Shown here piece after piece: positions 1-6,731 of a stretch of DNA of 22,863 bases. Made by a program: the position numbers and the translations under genes. Within the stretch, counting starts at the first letter, position 1, and each line of letters starts with the position of its first letter. Below the pieces are notes generated by a model. That model was not told the origin of the DNA, searched no databases, and saw only the letters and a program-made list of their open reading frames with translations. Source of the stretch: a virus; the IMG/VR virus record IMGVR_UViG_3300045541_000061, positions 1 to 22,863 of that record; one strand, 5' to 3'.

Positions 1-159
1 ATTTGTGTATGGAGATTTGCCAAAATAAAGATACTTCCAGTAAGAGAGAAGAATATTCTTTTCATTAAACGCTCTATCAAGAACTATTTGCAATTGTGAT
101 GGAGTGCCATCATTCCTCAGGCAAATCTTGCCATCCCTCAAGTCTTGTATCAAGCTCAT
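1..159 (-). CDS. Unknown protein, C-terminus beyond window (partial)
   Basis: The minus-strand frame stays open from an ATG at 157-159 to the window edge, giving 53 visible residues beginning MSLIQDLRDGKICLRNDGTP and ending inside the frame. Its start overlaps the stop of the upstream minus-strand gene as ATGA, the coupling used throughout this window, which supports it as a real gene. No domain is recognised. The visible part is mixed charged and hydrophobic with no signal peptide or membrane segment. It would be the second gene of a small leftward operon diverging from the early plus-strand genes. The length and function of the complete protein cannot be judged from here. Confidence 0.6.
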   Translation of the reverse strand, partial: MSLIQDLRDGKICLRNDGTPSQLQIVLDRAFNEKNILLSYWKYLYFGKSPYTN

Positions 160-344
160 CTCCAATTCTTTTTAGCGGTTGTCAATGCTTCTTTTTCCGT
201 TTCCTCCACCCCTGAATCAAAGGTGAATCCATCCCAAAACCAATAAGCATATCCGCCCATGGCCTTGCATACGCCTATCGAGTCTTTTGGATAAGCGTTG
301 TTTATAATAATCTGTTGCGCCTGTACGCCTGTGAATACCTGCAT
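156..344 (-). CDS. Small unknown protein, 62 aa
   Basis: This is the first gene of the leftward operon. The product is 62 aa and aromatic-rich in the middle (GGYAYWFWDGFTF), with a basic C-terminus. I do not recognise a family. It is preceded on the minus strand by a good Bacteroidota promoter (TAGATTTG at 375-368) and coupled by ATGA to the next minus-strand gene, which supports expression. Small proteins of this kind are common in phage early or lysogeny-control regions, but no HTH is visible and no role can be assigned. The start is the only ATG near the promoter. Confidence 0.6.
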   Translation of the reverse strand: MQVFTGVQAQQIIINNAYPKDSIGVCKAMGGYAYWFWDGFTFDSGVEETEKEALTTAKKNWR

Positions 345-367
345 AGCTGTTGTGTTTTTGTTCGGAT

Positions 368-394
368 CAAATCTAAAAAAATTATTTGATTCAA
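368..394 (-). promoter_or_regulatory. Leftward promoter, Bacteroidota type
   Basis: On the minus strand, TTG (394-392) is followed after 16 bases by TAGATTTG (375-368). This matches the TAnnTTTG -7 consensus of Bacteroidota sigma factors. The gene starting at 344 lies 23 bases downstream. The site overlaps the rightward promoter region, so the two may interfere or share an operator. Confidence 0.55.
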
Positions 395-419
395 TAAAAA
401 AAATGAATAAATATTTTTG
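385..419 (+). promoter_or_regulatory. Rightward early promoter, Bacteroidota type
   Basis: TTTG (385-388) and TATTTTTG (412-419) fit the TTTG / TAnnTTTG pattern with a 23-base spacer, the long end of the accepted range. The region is very AT-rich. The first plus-strand gene begins at 471 after an AT-rich leader. It faces the leftward promoter, which makes 345-470 the divergent control region of the window. Confidence 0.45.
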
Positions 420-470
420 ATTCTAATTTTTTTCTAAGAAATTTGGGAAACAATTAAACGCAAACAATCT

Positions 471-677
471 ATGAAAACATTCAGAAAAGTACACATGACA
501 ATGGAGCGAGCCGGAGGTTACGGACATTACTTTGTCCGGGCTTTTTACAAAGGCAAAGCCATCAAGGTTCTAACCACCGACAGTGAGCTATGGGACAGTT
601 TTAATGATTCCGAGTGCAAAAATCACCGGGATGCGCTTCGCCAGGCTTACAATTTAATCGCTTCAAGCAATGGGTAA
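471..677 (+). CDS. Small unknown early protein, 68 aa
   Basis: First gene of the rightward early operon, with an ATG behind an A-rich leader and no Shine-Dalgarno sequence, as is usual for Bacteroidota. The 68-aa product contains GYGHYFVRAFYKGK and a basic C-terminal half (NHRDALRQAYNLIA) that looks helical. The pattern of short beta strands followed by a helix resembles many small phage proteins that act on host processes or bind nucleic acid, but that is only an impression. No family is recognised. It overlaps the next gene by 8 bases, consistent with cotranslation. Confidence 0.65.
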   Translation: MKTFRKVHMTMERAGGYGHYFVRAFYKGKAIKVLTTDSELWDSFNDSECKNHRDALRQAYNLIASSNG

Positions 678-948
678 GCGGTTTAATAACTCGGAAACTT
701 ACCTCAATCAGGAAATTTCATTTACCTATGAAGGACAAGAAATGACTTGGTATGGTGACTACCAAGTTAGACAGTATGGCGAAGAATCGGACTGGGAATA
801 TCCTGGAGACTGCGAAACGGAAATAGAAATTCTATACACCGATAGAATCGAGGTATGGAATGAAAACCTACAAGAGTGGGTAATAATCAATGAGGAAAAT
901 CTGTCAATCATTATGGCAGTTGAATTGGAAATCGAAAAATCACTATGA
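670..948 (+). CDS. Unknown acidic protein, 92 aa
   Basis: The 92-aa product is strongly acidic and rich in Trp and Tyr (TWYGDYQVRQYGEESDWEYP). No known domain is seen. The acidic, aromatic composition recalls DNA-mimic or inhibitor proteins of phages, but this is inference from composition only. It overlaps the gene before it by 8 bases. Its stop overlaps the ERF gene start as ATGA, so it is probably cotranslated with the recombination gene. Confidence 0.65.
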   Translation: MGKRFNNSETYLNQEISFTYEGQEMTWYGDYQVRQYGEESDWEYPGDCETEIEILYTDRIEVWNENLQEWVIINEENLSIIMAVELEIEKSL

Positions 949-1502
949 CAATGGAAAAATCAGCAACAATAACAAACCTAACCAAGGGACTAGCCAAGTT
1001 TCATTCCTTGGTCGGAAAGATCAGTAAGGATTCCAAGAATCCGTTTTTCAAATCTTCCTACGCAAGCCTTCCACACATCCTGACTGAAATCAGCGATCCT
1101 TTGGAGCAGGCCGGGCTAGTCATTACCCAATTCCCGAACGAAGGAGGGTTAACTACCATGCTTATTCATGCGGAATCGGGGGAGTACATATCAGCTACAT
1201 ATACGCTTCAGGTAGTGAAGCAGAATGATCCACAGGCTCAAGGCTCGGCGATCAGCTATGCAAGGCGTTATGCCATAACCAGCATACTAAACCTAGCCAT
1301 TGCTGACGATGATGCCGAGATTGCTACAAAACCGACAAGGCAGGCACAAGCGGAGGACAACCGCCCCTGGTTGAATAAGGCTGATTTTGACAAAGCGCAG
1401 GAATACCTTCGCAACGGTGGAAAGATGGAAGTGATACAGGGCAAGTACCGGATAAGCAAAGAAATGATGGAAAATCTAAACCAAGTAATCAAACATTTTT
1501 AA
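945..1502 (+). CDS. erf: ERF family single-strand annealing recombinase
   Basis: ERF superfamily proteins anneal complementary single strands during phage recombination and genome circularisation. The 185-aa product shows the family pattern. It has an N-terminal stretch of the kind FHSLVGKISKDSKNPFFKSS near residues 18-37, then PLEQAGLVITQF. The diagnostic GSAISYARRYAITSILNLAI, followed by ADDDAE, lies near residues 98-124. The C-terminal third is a divergent, probably helical tail. Length is normal for the family. Two ATGs (945 and 951) could serve; 945 forms the ATGA overlap with the upstream gene and is preferred. Its likely partners here are the SSB-like protein at 9474, the VRR-NUC nuclease at 9031 and the DEAH helicase at 7593. 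Confidence 0.92.
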   Translation: MTMEKSATITNLTKGLAKFHSLVGKISKDSKNPFFKSSYASLPHILTEISDPLEQAGLVITQFPNEGGLTTMLIHAESGEYISATYTLQVVKQNDPQAQGSAISYARRYAITSILNLAIADDDAEIATKPTRQAQAEDNRPWLNKADFDKAQEYLRNGGKMEVIQGKYRISKEMMENLNQVIKHF

Positions 1503-1505
1503 GTC

Positions 1506-1625
1506 ATGTCCATAATTAGAAACAGAATATTAAAAAAAGCTGGACTCAAAACTAAAGGTCAAAAAAGAAAAGCTAGACGCATTGTAAAAAAAATTGCAAA
1601 ATGCAATAGGATGTATTTTATTTAG
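1506..1625 (+). CDS. Very basic small protein, 39 aa
   Basis: A 39-codon ORF starts four bases after the ERF stop and reads MSIIRNRILKKAGLKTKGQK followed by a further basic helix and YFI at the end. Fifteen of 39 residues are Lys or Arg, so it would bind nucleic acid or acidic proteins if made. No family is recognised. Position and spacing favour a real gene, but the A-rich sequence could give such a peptide by chance. The 49 bases between its stop and the Gp157 gene are AT-rich and otherwise empty. Confidence 0.45.
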   Translation: MSIIRNRILKKAGLKTKGQKRKARRIVKKIAKCNRMYFI

Positions 1626-1674
1626 CATTCCATTATCAATTACAACCATTTTTTATTATTCAATCAGAAAAACT

Positions 1675-2157
1675 ATGAATCTCTACAACCTAACAACGGA
1701 GGCGAAGATGATCGCCTCCTTACTCGAAACAGAAGAACTCACTCCCGAACTGGAGGGGATGCTGGTAATCAACCAGCAGGAACTTACTCAAAAGTCGATT
1801 GACTATGCAAAGGTGATCCGAAACAAAGAGGCTGACTCGGATGCAATCGAAGTCGAGATCAAGCGATTGAAAGCTATGAAAGATGCAAATGACCGAGTGA
1901 TTGACCGCATGAAGCAGGTTGTAAAAGATGCTATGCTGGCTTCAGGAATCGACAAGATAGAATCAAGCCTTTTTAAGCTATCTCTAAGGCGTTCTGAATC
2001 CGTGGAGGTAGTCAATATAGATCAATTGCCCGAAAGTCTTGTAGTGGTCAAGAAAACCGTATCACCGGACAAGGTAAAGATCAAAGAGCAAATTAAGAAT
2101 GGCATCCCGGTAGAGGGTGCTGTAATAGTGGAGAATTTTAACCTGACAATCAAATGA
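1675..2157 (+). CDS. Gp157-like phage protein
   Basis: The 160-aa product matches the layout of the siphovirus Gp157 family, first known from Streptococcus thermophilus phage. It has an N-terminal MNLYNLTTEA start, a long coiled coil of about residues 35-95 (EVEIKRLKAMKDANDRVIDR within it), then a conserved beta region with LFKLSLRRSESVEVV and the C-terminal IPVEGAVIVENFNLTIK. The frame is open further upstream from 1594, but residues before this Met are hydrophobic translation of AT-rich spacer, so 1675 is chosen. Family members usually sit next to ERF/RecT and SSB genes in recombination modules, as here. The molecular role is not established. Confidence 0.85.
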   Translation: MNLYNLTTEAKMIASLLETEELTPELEGMLVINQQELTQKSIDYAKVIRNKEADSDAIEVEIKRLKAMKDANDRVIDRMKQVVKDAMLASGIDKIESSLFKLSLRRSESVEVVNIDQLPESLVVVKKTVSPDKVKIKEQIKNGIPVEGAVIVENFNLTIK

Positions 2158-2354
2158 TAAATTACCAAATCAAGGAAGGTCAACTAGAGTTGCTCTTCCA
2201 CATTGACGAAAAAGGGAACCTGATTATAAACGCCAACGGTCAGGAAGCCGAGATTAACCATCTGACAGCGGTTGAATTGATGGACATTCTTTCAAGAAAG
2301 CTGTACGAACACCAGGCAAACAATGAATCATTAATCAAACGGATATTCTCATGA
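2154..2354 (+). CDS. Small unknown protein, 66 aa
   Basis: The ATG overlaps the Gp157 stop as ATGA, and its own stop overlaps the next start the same way. The 66-aa product begins with beta-like segments (LELLFHIDEKGNLIINANGQ) followed by a helix (AVELMDILSRKLYEHQ). No family is recognised. The tight coupling on both sides makes it very likely real and cotranslated with the recombination-associated genes. Confidence 0.7.
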   Translation: MINYQIKEGQLELLFHIDEKGNLIINANGQEAEINHLTAVELMDILSRKLYEHQANNESLIKRIFS

Positions 2355-2686
2355 AATTCACAGACAAACAATTAGACATAATCAAACAAATGTACACGGA
2401 TGGATTAAGTCAAAACGAGATGGCAGAGGCTACCGGGTTAAAGCGTACACAGGTGTACCACATCATTTACAAGAAGTTAAGGTTACATGACCAAACCCCA
2501 AGGCAGGAGGTTAGGAATAGTCCTAAAAACGAGGTTACACCCTATGTTGTCAGTAGGATCATTACCCTTACCAACTGGGGATACCATTGCAAAGAGATAG
2601 CCGAAGACCAAGGCGTCCACTTAGCAGAGGTTCGCCGGGTAATCCAAGAGGCGGAAAATTTGGGCAGGATTCAAAAAAAAGTTTAG
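2351..2686 (+). CDS. Protein with two helix-turn-helix segments
   Basis: The 111-aa product carries two HTH-like repeats. The first is near residues 5-42 (LSQNEMAEATGLKRTQVYHI at its core) and the second near residues 66-100 (GYHCKEIAEDQGVHLAEVRR at its core). Both resemble resolvase/sigma-70-region-4 type HTH folds that bind DNA. A tandem arrangement on a small protein suggests recognition of a two-part site. It could be a transcription factor for the phage or a terminase-like DNA-binding protein, but distance from the terminase genes makes the former more likely. It starts by ATGA coupling. The operon may end here: 60 AT-rich bases follow before the next gene. Confidence 0.7.
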   Translation: MKFTDKQLDIIKQMYTDGLSQNEMAEATGLKRTQVYHIIYKKLRLHDQTPRQEVRNSPKNEVTPYVVSRIITLTNWGYHCKEIAEDQGVHLAEVRRVIQEAENLGRIQKKV

Positions 2687-2746
2687 AAATATTTTGGAAT
2701 CTAATAAAAAACTTAGATATTTGAATCAACAAAACAACACAACATC

Positions 2747-2941
2747 ATGTCAACATTCTCAACATTCACGACAATCAGTGTTAGACCTAATTACAGCGAA
2801 AGAACTTTCACTATTAAGACTAGTGAAGGTTCAAAATACAGGACCACCAAAATGAACAAGGCTGAGTTTGAATCATCCCTTTACAACACCGGTAATGACT
2901 GGAATCAATTTTTAAAATCAAATGACTACTACAGATTATGA
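2747..2941 (+). CDS. Small unknown protein, 64 aa
   Basis: The 64-aa product is rich in Thr and Ser (MSTFSTFTTISVRP), with a predicted beta N-terminal half and a helical C-terminus. Its composition is unlike the charged proteins around it. The leader carries TTAGATATTTG at 2711-2721, close to but not exactly the TAnnTTTG motif, so a promoter here is possible. Its stop is ATGA-coupled to a 29-aa membrane peptide. No family is recognised. Confidence 0.6.
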   Translation: MSTFSTFTTISVRPNYSERTFTIKTSEGSKYRTTKMNKAEFESSLYNTGNDWNQFLKSNDYYRL

Positions 2942-3027
2942 AACTACTACTCAAAATCGCTTACACAATCCTAGCCTTTTCGCCAATCTTCGCTTTGGGC
3001 TACCTACTTGGTCTTAAACTAATCTAA
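2938..3027 (+). CDS. 29-aa single-pass membrane peptide
   Basis: A 29-codon ORF begins at the ATGA overlap and encodes a peptide starting MKLLLKIAYTILAFSPIFA and ending LLGLKLI. Almost the whole chain is hydrophobic with Lys at both ends, fitting one membrane span. ATGA coupling to the previous gene argues that it is translated. Phages encode such peptides for lysis timing, superinfection exclusion or membrane stress, but nothing here tells which. Confidence 0.5.
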   Translation: MKLLLKIAYTILAFSPIFALGYLLGLKLI

Positions 3028-3039
3028 ACAAACAAACAC

Positions 3040-3327
3040 ATGAAAATCACAGTAAACCAATTAATTGAGAAAACTTTAGAATTGCCAAAATACTTCAAGT
3101 CAGGCAATGAGCGTTTTTACATGATCCTGGACGAGAAAACTTTGCTATACGTCAAAGATTTTTCCAAAGATGATGAACACTTGGAAATTTACCCATTAAT
3201 TGAACAGGGTAAAATCAGCTACTATGCGGACTTTTGGGCTAAGTATGGTATTGAGGCTATTACTGAGCAAGAATTTAAAGATGCCTTCATCCGAGTTTCT
3301 TTGCGACTAGAGGAAAAAATGAACTAA
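3040..3327 (+). CDS. Unknown protein, 95 aa
   Basis: The 95-aa acidic product starts behind a typical A/C-rich Bacteroidota leader and begins MKITVNQLIEKTLELPKYFK. It has a mix of helices and short beta segments (ISYYADFWAKYGIEAITEQE). No domain is recognised. It ends one base before the start of the next small gene, so the two are probably cotranslated. Confidence 0.65.
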   Translation: MKITVNQLIEKTLELPKYFKSGNERFYMILDEKTLLYVKDFSKDDEHLEIYPLIEQGKISYYADFWAKYGIEAITEQEFKDAFIRVSLRLEEKMN

Positions 3328-3328
3328 A

Positions 3329-3508
3329 ATGACTTACCGAAATTGCATTATAATTCCCGATCCAGTCAGAGGTGAGATGTACACTTGGCAACATCCTGAC
3401 CGAGTGGATTACGATTTTGAAACAGGTGATATTTGGTCGGGATGGGGATCAAGTGTTGAGGAATGTATTGCTCAAATTGACTTTTGGTATGAAAGAACTA
3501 AAGGTTAA
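3329..3508 (+). CDS. Small unknown protein, 59 aa
   Basis: This 59-codon gene starts one base after the previous stop. The product includes MTYRNCIIIPDPVRGEMY and a Trp-rich end (IWSGWGSSVEECIAQIDFWY). Amino-acid composition is balanced and protein-like. The overlapping frame from 3372 reads as a basic, low-quality sequence, so this frame is chosen. The GWGSSVEECI...F pattern resembles short proteins seen in other phage early regions that modify or sense small substrates, but no family can be named. Confidence 0.6.
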   Translation: MTYRNCIIIPDPVRGEMYTWQHPDRVDYDFETGDIWSGWGSSVEECIAQIDFWYERTKG

Positions 3509-3512
3509 CTCG

Positions 3513-3647
3513 ATGAAGTTTTGGAACATGGACAGGCTTAACCATCAGGTTAGGCTTGCCATGATCCGGTATGGATGCAAAACCGGACACTACGAGATAG
3601 GATATAGGTATGAGATTGATGGGACCATTAAATTGATATTGAGATGA
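3513..3647 (+). CDS. Small unknown protein, 44 aa
   Basis: The start at 3513 lies four bases after the previous stop. The open frame extends upstream to 3372, but that part overlaps the better gene at 3329-3508 in another frame and is taken as a shadow. The 44-aa product is basic at the start (MKFWNMDRLNHQVRLAMIRY) and ends with beta-like residues (YRYEIDGTIKLILR). Its stop is ATGA-coupled to the next gene. No family is recognised. Confidence 0.5.
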   Translation: MKFWNMDRLNHQVRLAMIRYGCKTGHYEIGYRYEIDGTIKLILR

Positions 3648-3895
3648 CTGAAATAGAAATTAAAAAAGAAAAGGTTTATCTGAAATTAACTGACAAATAT
3701 GCTGGCCAGTCAAATGTTAATCAGTATGATGCTGAAATTATACATGAAGAAAATTTTGAGAAATTTAAAAGTAGAGGTTTTGAAGATTTCAAGGATTTTG
3801 TTCAAAGTAGTAGAAAAACTATAAGAATAATAGAAATTACTGATATTCCTGTTACAGTCAAAATTTTTCCAACTGTAGAAATTACTGAATTATGA
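3644..3895 (+). CDS. Unknown protein, 83 aa
   Basis: The 83-aa product starts and ends in ATGA overlaps. The first half is charged (MTEIEIKKEKVYLKLTDKYA), the middle contains a likely helix (FEKFKSRGFEDFKDFVQSS), and the C-terminus is a beta-type repeat of Ile/Val/Thr (IEITDIPVTVKIFPTVEITE). It is visibly more AT-rich than its neighbours, a possible sign of later acquisition. No domain or function is recognised. Confidence 0.65.
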   Translation: MTEIEIKKEKVYLKLTDKYAGQSNVNQYDAEIIHEENFEKFKSRGFEDFKDFVQSSRKTIRIIEITDIPVTVKIFPTVEITEL

Positions 3896-4296
3896 CCAAC
3901 GAACAAATCAGATCAGAACTAGCATACCGGATGACTCAGAAGTATCTGATCTATCTAGCGCTACAGGAGATCATGCTGGACAACTATGAGGACGTTCCAT
4001 TTTTGAAAGATTTTAATCTTGACTTGTTGACCAAACACAGGAATATGGTTTCTTCGCTGAAACGCAATGCATCCAAGGCTTTCAGGTTTATGCAAAACTA
4101 CGATCAAGGAGAAGTCACAATCAAACAGTTCCATTCCTTTGTCAAGGTCTTTGAGGCATTGCACACGGCAATTGACCAAGGAGGGGACAGGTATGCGAGG
4201 TTGTTGGATGACTTGGAAAAAGTATTGATTTTGCATGGGTTTAAGGAACCCGATGGGACTGAATTCACCAGCCCGATTGAAAGACCCGGTCAGTAG
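3892..4296 (+). CDS. Unknown helical protein, 134 aa
   Basis: The 134-aa product is mostly helical (QKYLIYLALQEIMLDNYEDV; FHSFVKVFEALHTAIDQGGD). It starts by ATGA coupling and is the last gene before a strong terminator; its TAG stop lies in the loop of that hairpin. No catalytic motif, HTH or membrane segment is visible. Position at the end of the early operon is consistent with an accessory replication factor, but that is inference only. Confidence 0.65.
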   Translation: MTNEQIRSELAYRMTQKYLIYLALQEIMLDNYEDVPFLKDFNLDLLTKHRNMVSSLKRNASKAFRFMQNYDQGEVTIKQFHSFVKVFEALHTAIDQGGDRYARLLDDLEKVLILHGFKEPDGTEFTSPIERPGQ

Positions 4297-4308
4297 ATCG
4301 GGTTTTTT
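4281..4308 (+). terminator. Rho-independent terminator of the early operon
   Basis: An 8-bp stem, ACCCGGTC (4284-4291) with GATCGGGT (4296-4303) and one G-U pair, has a 4-base loop and is followed by a run of T at 4303-4308. A-T pairs extend the base of the stem. The stop codon of the preceding gene (4294-4296) falls in the loop, so a ribosome finishing that gene would cover the hairpin. A new promoter follows at once. Confidence 0.85.
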
Positions 4309-4312
4309 AAAG

Positions 4313-4342
4313 TTGTTTTTGTTATATTTTTCTATAACTTTG
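4313..4342 (+). promoter_or_regulatory. Promoter of the replication operon
   Basis: TTG (4313-4315) is separated by 19 bases from TAACTTTG (4335-4342), a full Bacteroidota promoter match. The ATG of the HTH gene follows after only four bases, so the transcript is expected to start at or very near the start codon. It sits directly after the terminator of the early operon. Confidence 0.65.
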
Positions 4343-4346
4343 GGTT

Positions 4347-4505
4347 ATGGATGAACAATTGAAAAACAGAATTAAAGAGTCAGGGTACAAAAACAAGTAC
4401 CTAGCCGAGCAGTTAGGAATAACACCTAATTTTTTATCAATGTGCAAGTCTGGCAAAAGACGAATGTCAGATGAAAAAATTAACAGCTTAAAAAAATTGC
4501 TATGA
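4347..4505 (+). CDS. Small Cro/C1-type HTH DNA-binding protein, 52 aa
   Basis: The 52-aa product has one HTH of the lambda-repressor/Cro class, with a core of KNKYLAEQLGITPNFLSMCK near residues 15-34 followed by SGKRRMSDEKINSLKKLL. In such folds the second helix (QLGI turn) and the recognition helix (TPNFLSMC) bind operator DNA. The gene follows its promoter by only four bases and its stop overlaps the primase-helicase start as ATGA. It is therefore likely an autoregulator of the replication operon. It could instead act as an origin-binding accessory factor. At 52 aa it is barely more than the DNA-binding domain, so it probably acts as a dimer without a separate oligomerisation domain. Confidence 0.75.
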   Translation: MDEQLKNRIKESGYKNKYLAEQLGITPNFLSMCKSGKRRMSDEKINSLKKLL

Positions 4506-6709
4506 AAATATCAGTTTACCCGGAGGGCTTTTGGTCTCAAAAGCTCGGAAAATTCGTCCCTTCTACAAAACCTTCAGAAAGCATAGATATTCCTGAATAT
4601 GTTTATAGAATTAAAAATAGGCACTGGGAAGATGCTGTAATTAATGTACGATCTGGCCGTTGGCAAAAAGTTCAGGCTCCAGGAATAACTCCATCAGGAA
4701 TTTTTGAATACAGAAATGTTAAAGGGTTAGTAGCTCATTCCGGGATACTTGCCATTGATATTGATGCAAAAGACAATCCTGAAGTTAGTATAGATCAGAT
4801 TGCAGCAGATCCTTATGTCATGGTGTTTCACGAATCAATTTCTGGAAATGGGGGCTATGTTGCATTTATTAAGATTGATCCGGAAAGGCACTTAGATGCT
4901 TTTTTTGGATTGGAGAAATATTTTGCCAATGAGTACAAAGTGATAATTGATGATTCTTGCAAGGATGTTTCAAGATTTCGTTTTGTGTCTTTTGATGAAA
5001 ATATTTATCACAACCCAAACAGTAAAGTTTTTAAAAAGTACATTCCAAAGAAAAAAGCAGTACAGCAAAAAACATACATTCACACCGGTGACGATATGGA
5101 TTTTATTCTGCAACAAATAAAGGATAGAGGATTGAATATTTGCGAGGATTATGCTGACTGGGTTAAAGTAGGGATGGGTTTTGCAAATTCACTTGGAGAA
5201 TCTGGAAGGGATAAGTTTCACTTTATATCTGGATTTTCAACAAAATACACCGATATTGAAACAGATAAAGCCTACGATGGATTTTTAAAACGAAAGCGAA
5301 ATGATAATTCCATTGCTTCATTTTTCTACCTATGCCAAAATCAAGGCATTAAGATAAAGACTGCCAAAACCGAACAGATTGAAAGAATAGCTAAACTTCG
5401 TAGAAAATCTGCTGAGAAAAATGGTTCATTAAAAGATCCAAGGCAAGGTGCCATTAATACGCTAGAATTGTCCGGTATAAAAAAGGAGGAATCTGAAAAA
5501 ATCATTGACCAAGTCATGGCTATGCCTGACCATGAGATTGAAAATGAAAAAAGTGATGACTTAATTTCAGATCTAAAGGCTTTTTTGACTGAGTTTAAAA
5601 TGGAATTTAATGAAATTACAAGGCACATTGAAATAAATGGAAAAATACTTGATGACCGGGCATACAATTCAATCTACATTAAGGCAAAGGAGGTAGTATC
5701 TGACAAAGTAACCAAAGATTTACTTTTTTCAATTATGGAATCAGAGTTTACTCCGGAGTACAATCCGTTTGAGAAATTTTTTAAAAAAAATAAGCATTTA
5801 AAGCCTGAGGGGTTAATAAATGAGCTGACTTCGTGCATTGAATACAAGGCAGAACTGGATGACGCGCACGTTAATAATTACCTTGATGTATTTCTAAAAA
5901 AATGGCTTTTATCAGTTGTTGCCTCAATGCACGGCACCCATTCAGTAATGGTTTTGGTTTTAACTGGTGGTCAAAATTTAGGGAAAACAAAATTTTTCCG
6001 AGGCTTACTTCCGGAAGAACTTCAACCATATTATGCCGAATCAAAGCTGGATGGAAAGCCTGAAGATGACCATGCTTTGATGTGCAAAAAACTCATAATA
6101 ATGGATGATGAGTTTGGAGGCAAAAGTAAGCAGGAGGCTAAAAAGCTAAAAGATTTGACTGCAAAGGATAAGTTCAGCATCAGAAAGCCATACGGGAAAT
6201 TTCACGAAGATTTAAAGAGGCTGGCAGTCCTTTGCGGAACCTCGAATGAAGAAGAAGTAATAAATGATCCAACAGGAAACAGAAGGGTTATCCCGGTAAA
6301 TGTCCTTTCAATTGATTGGGAGAGATATGATTTTATAGACAAGACTGCATTATGGATGGAGCTGTATTGGCTTTGGAAAGAAATTGGAGAAAACTGGATG
6401 CTGACTAAAGAGGAAATTAGGTTCCTGAACTTGATTACCAAGGGTAATGAAGCCCCAAGTATTGAAGCTGAAGCTATTCAAATGTTTTTTGACTTGCCAT
6501 CAAAAGGAGGCATAAGAACATTTATGACTAATACCGAAATTCTTAATTATATCGAAACTCGAACAAGATTGAAGGTAAGCCCGCACAAGTTAGGTGTTAA
6601 CTTAAAAAACCTTGGTTTTGAGAAAAAACCTAAGAAAATGGATGGGGTGGTAAAAATATGCTATGAAGTCATTTTAAAAGGTTCAACCTCGGAAAATGCA
6701 AGTTTTTGA
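4502..6709 (+). CDS. Primase-helicase: VirE_N primase, PriCT-2, VapE helicase
   Basis: This 735-aa protein is the likely replication initiator. Residues 1 to about 185 resemble the BT4734/VirE_N domain, a primase-polymerase-like fold, with the acidic motif AIDIDAKDN (84-92), SISGNGGYVAF (112-122) and a basic SRFRFVS (157-163). Residues about 198-285 look like a PriCT-2 primase C-terminal domain. Residues about 460-610 form a VapE-type ATPase helicase: Walker A GGQNLGKTK (489-497), Walker B LIIMDDEF (531-538), and TSNEEEVINDPTGNRR (580-595), which supplies the sensor and arginine residues. The C-terminal part may be a winged helix. Primer synthesis and unwinding in one chain is common in phages and integrative elements of Bacteroidota. 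It is ATGA-coupled to the HTH gene and followed by an iteron-like region that may be its origin. Confidence 0.9.
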   Translation: MKISVYPEGFWSQKLGKFVPSTKPSESIDIPEYVYRIKNRHWEDAVINVRSGRWQKVQAPGITPSGIFEYRNVKGLVAHSGILAIDIDAKDNPEVSIDQIAADPYVMVFHESISGNGGYVAFIKIDPERHLDAFFGLEKYFANEYKVIIDDSCKDVSRFRFVSFDENIYHNPNSKVFKKYIPKKKAVQQKTYIHTGDDMDFILQQIKDRGLNICEDYADWVKVGMGFANSLGESGRDKFHFISGFSTKYTDIETDKAYDGFLKRKRNDNSIASFFYLCQNQGIKIKTAKTEQIERIAKLRRKSAEKNGSLKDPRQGAINTLELSGIKKEESEKIIDQVMAMPDHEIENEKSDDLISDLKAFLTEFKMEFNEITRHIEINGKILDDRAYNSIYIKAKEVVSDKVTKDLLFSIMESEFTPEYNPFEKFFKKNKHLKPEGLINELTSCIEYKAELDDAHVNNYLDVFLKKWLLSVVASMHGTHSVMVLVLTGGQNLGKTKFFRGLLPEELQPYYAESKLDGKPEDDHALMCKKLIIMDDEFGGKSKQEAKKLKDLTAKDKFSIRKPYGKFHEDLKRLAVLCGTSNEEEVINDPTGNRRVIPVNVLSIDWERYDFIDKTALWMELYWLWKEIGENWMLTKEEIRFLNLITKGNEAPSIEAEAIQMFFDLPSKGGIRTFMTNTEILNYIETRTRLKVSPHKLGVNLKNLGFEKKPKKMDGVVKICYEVILKGSTSENASF

Positions 6710-6731
6710 AAATCAAATATTTAAAAATTGC

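Noticed and set aside
1594-1674. 27-residue N-terminal extension of the Gp157-like protein
   Set aside because: It translates AT-rich spacer into hydrophobic residues and overlaps the small basic ORF; the family start fits MNLYNLTTEA at 1675.
3372-3512. Upstream part of an open frame leading into 3513-3647
   Set aside because: It overlaps the better-formed 59-aa gene at 3329-3508 in another frame and has poor composition, so only the part from 3513 is kept.
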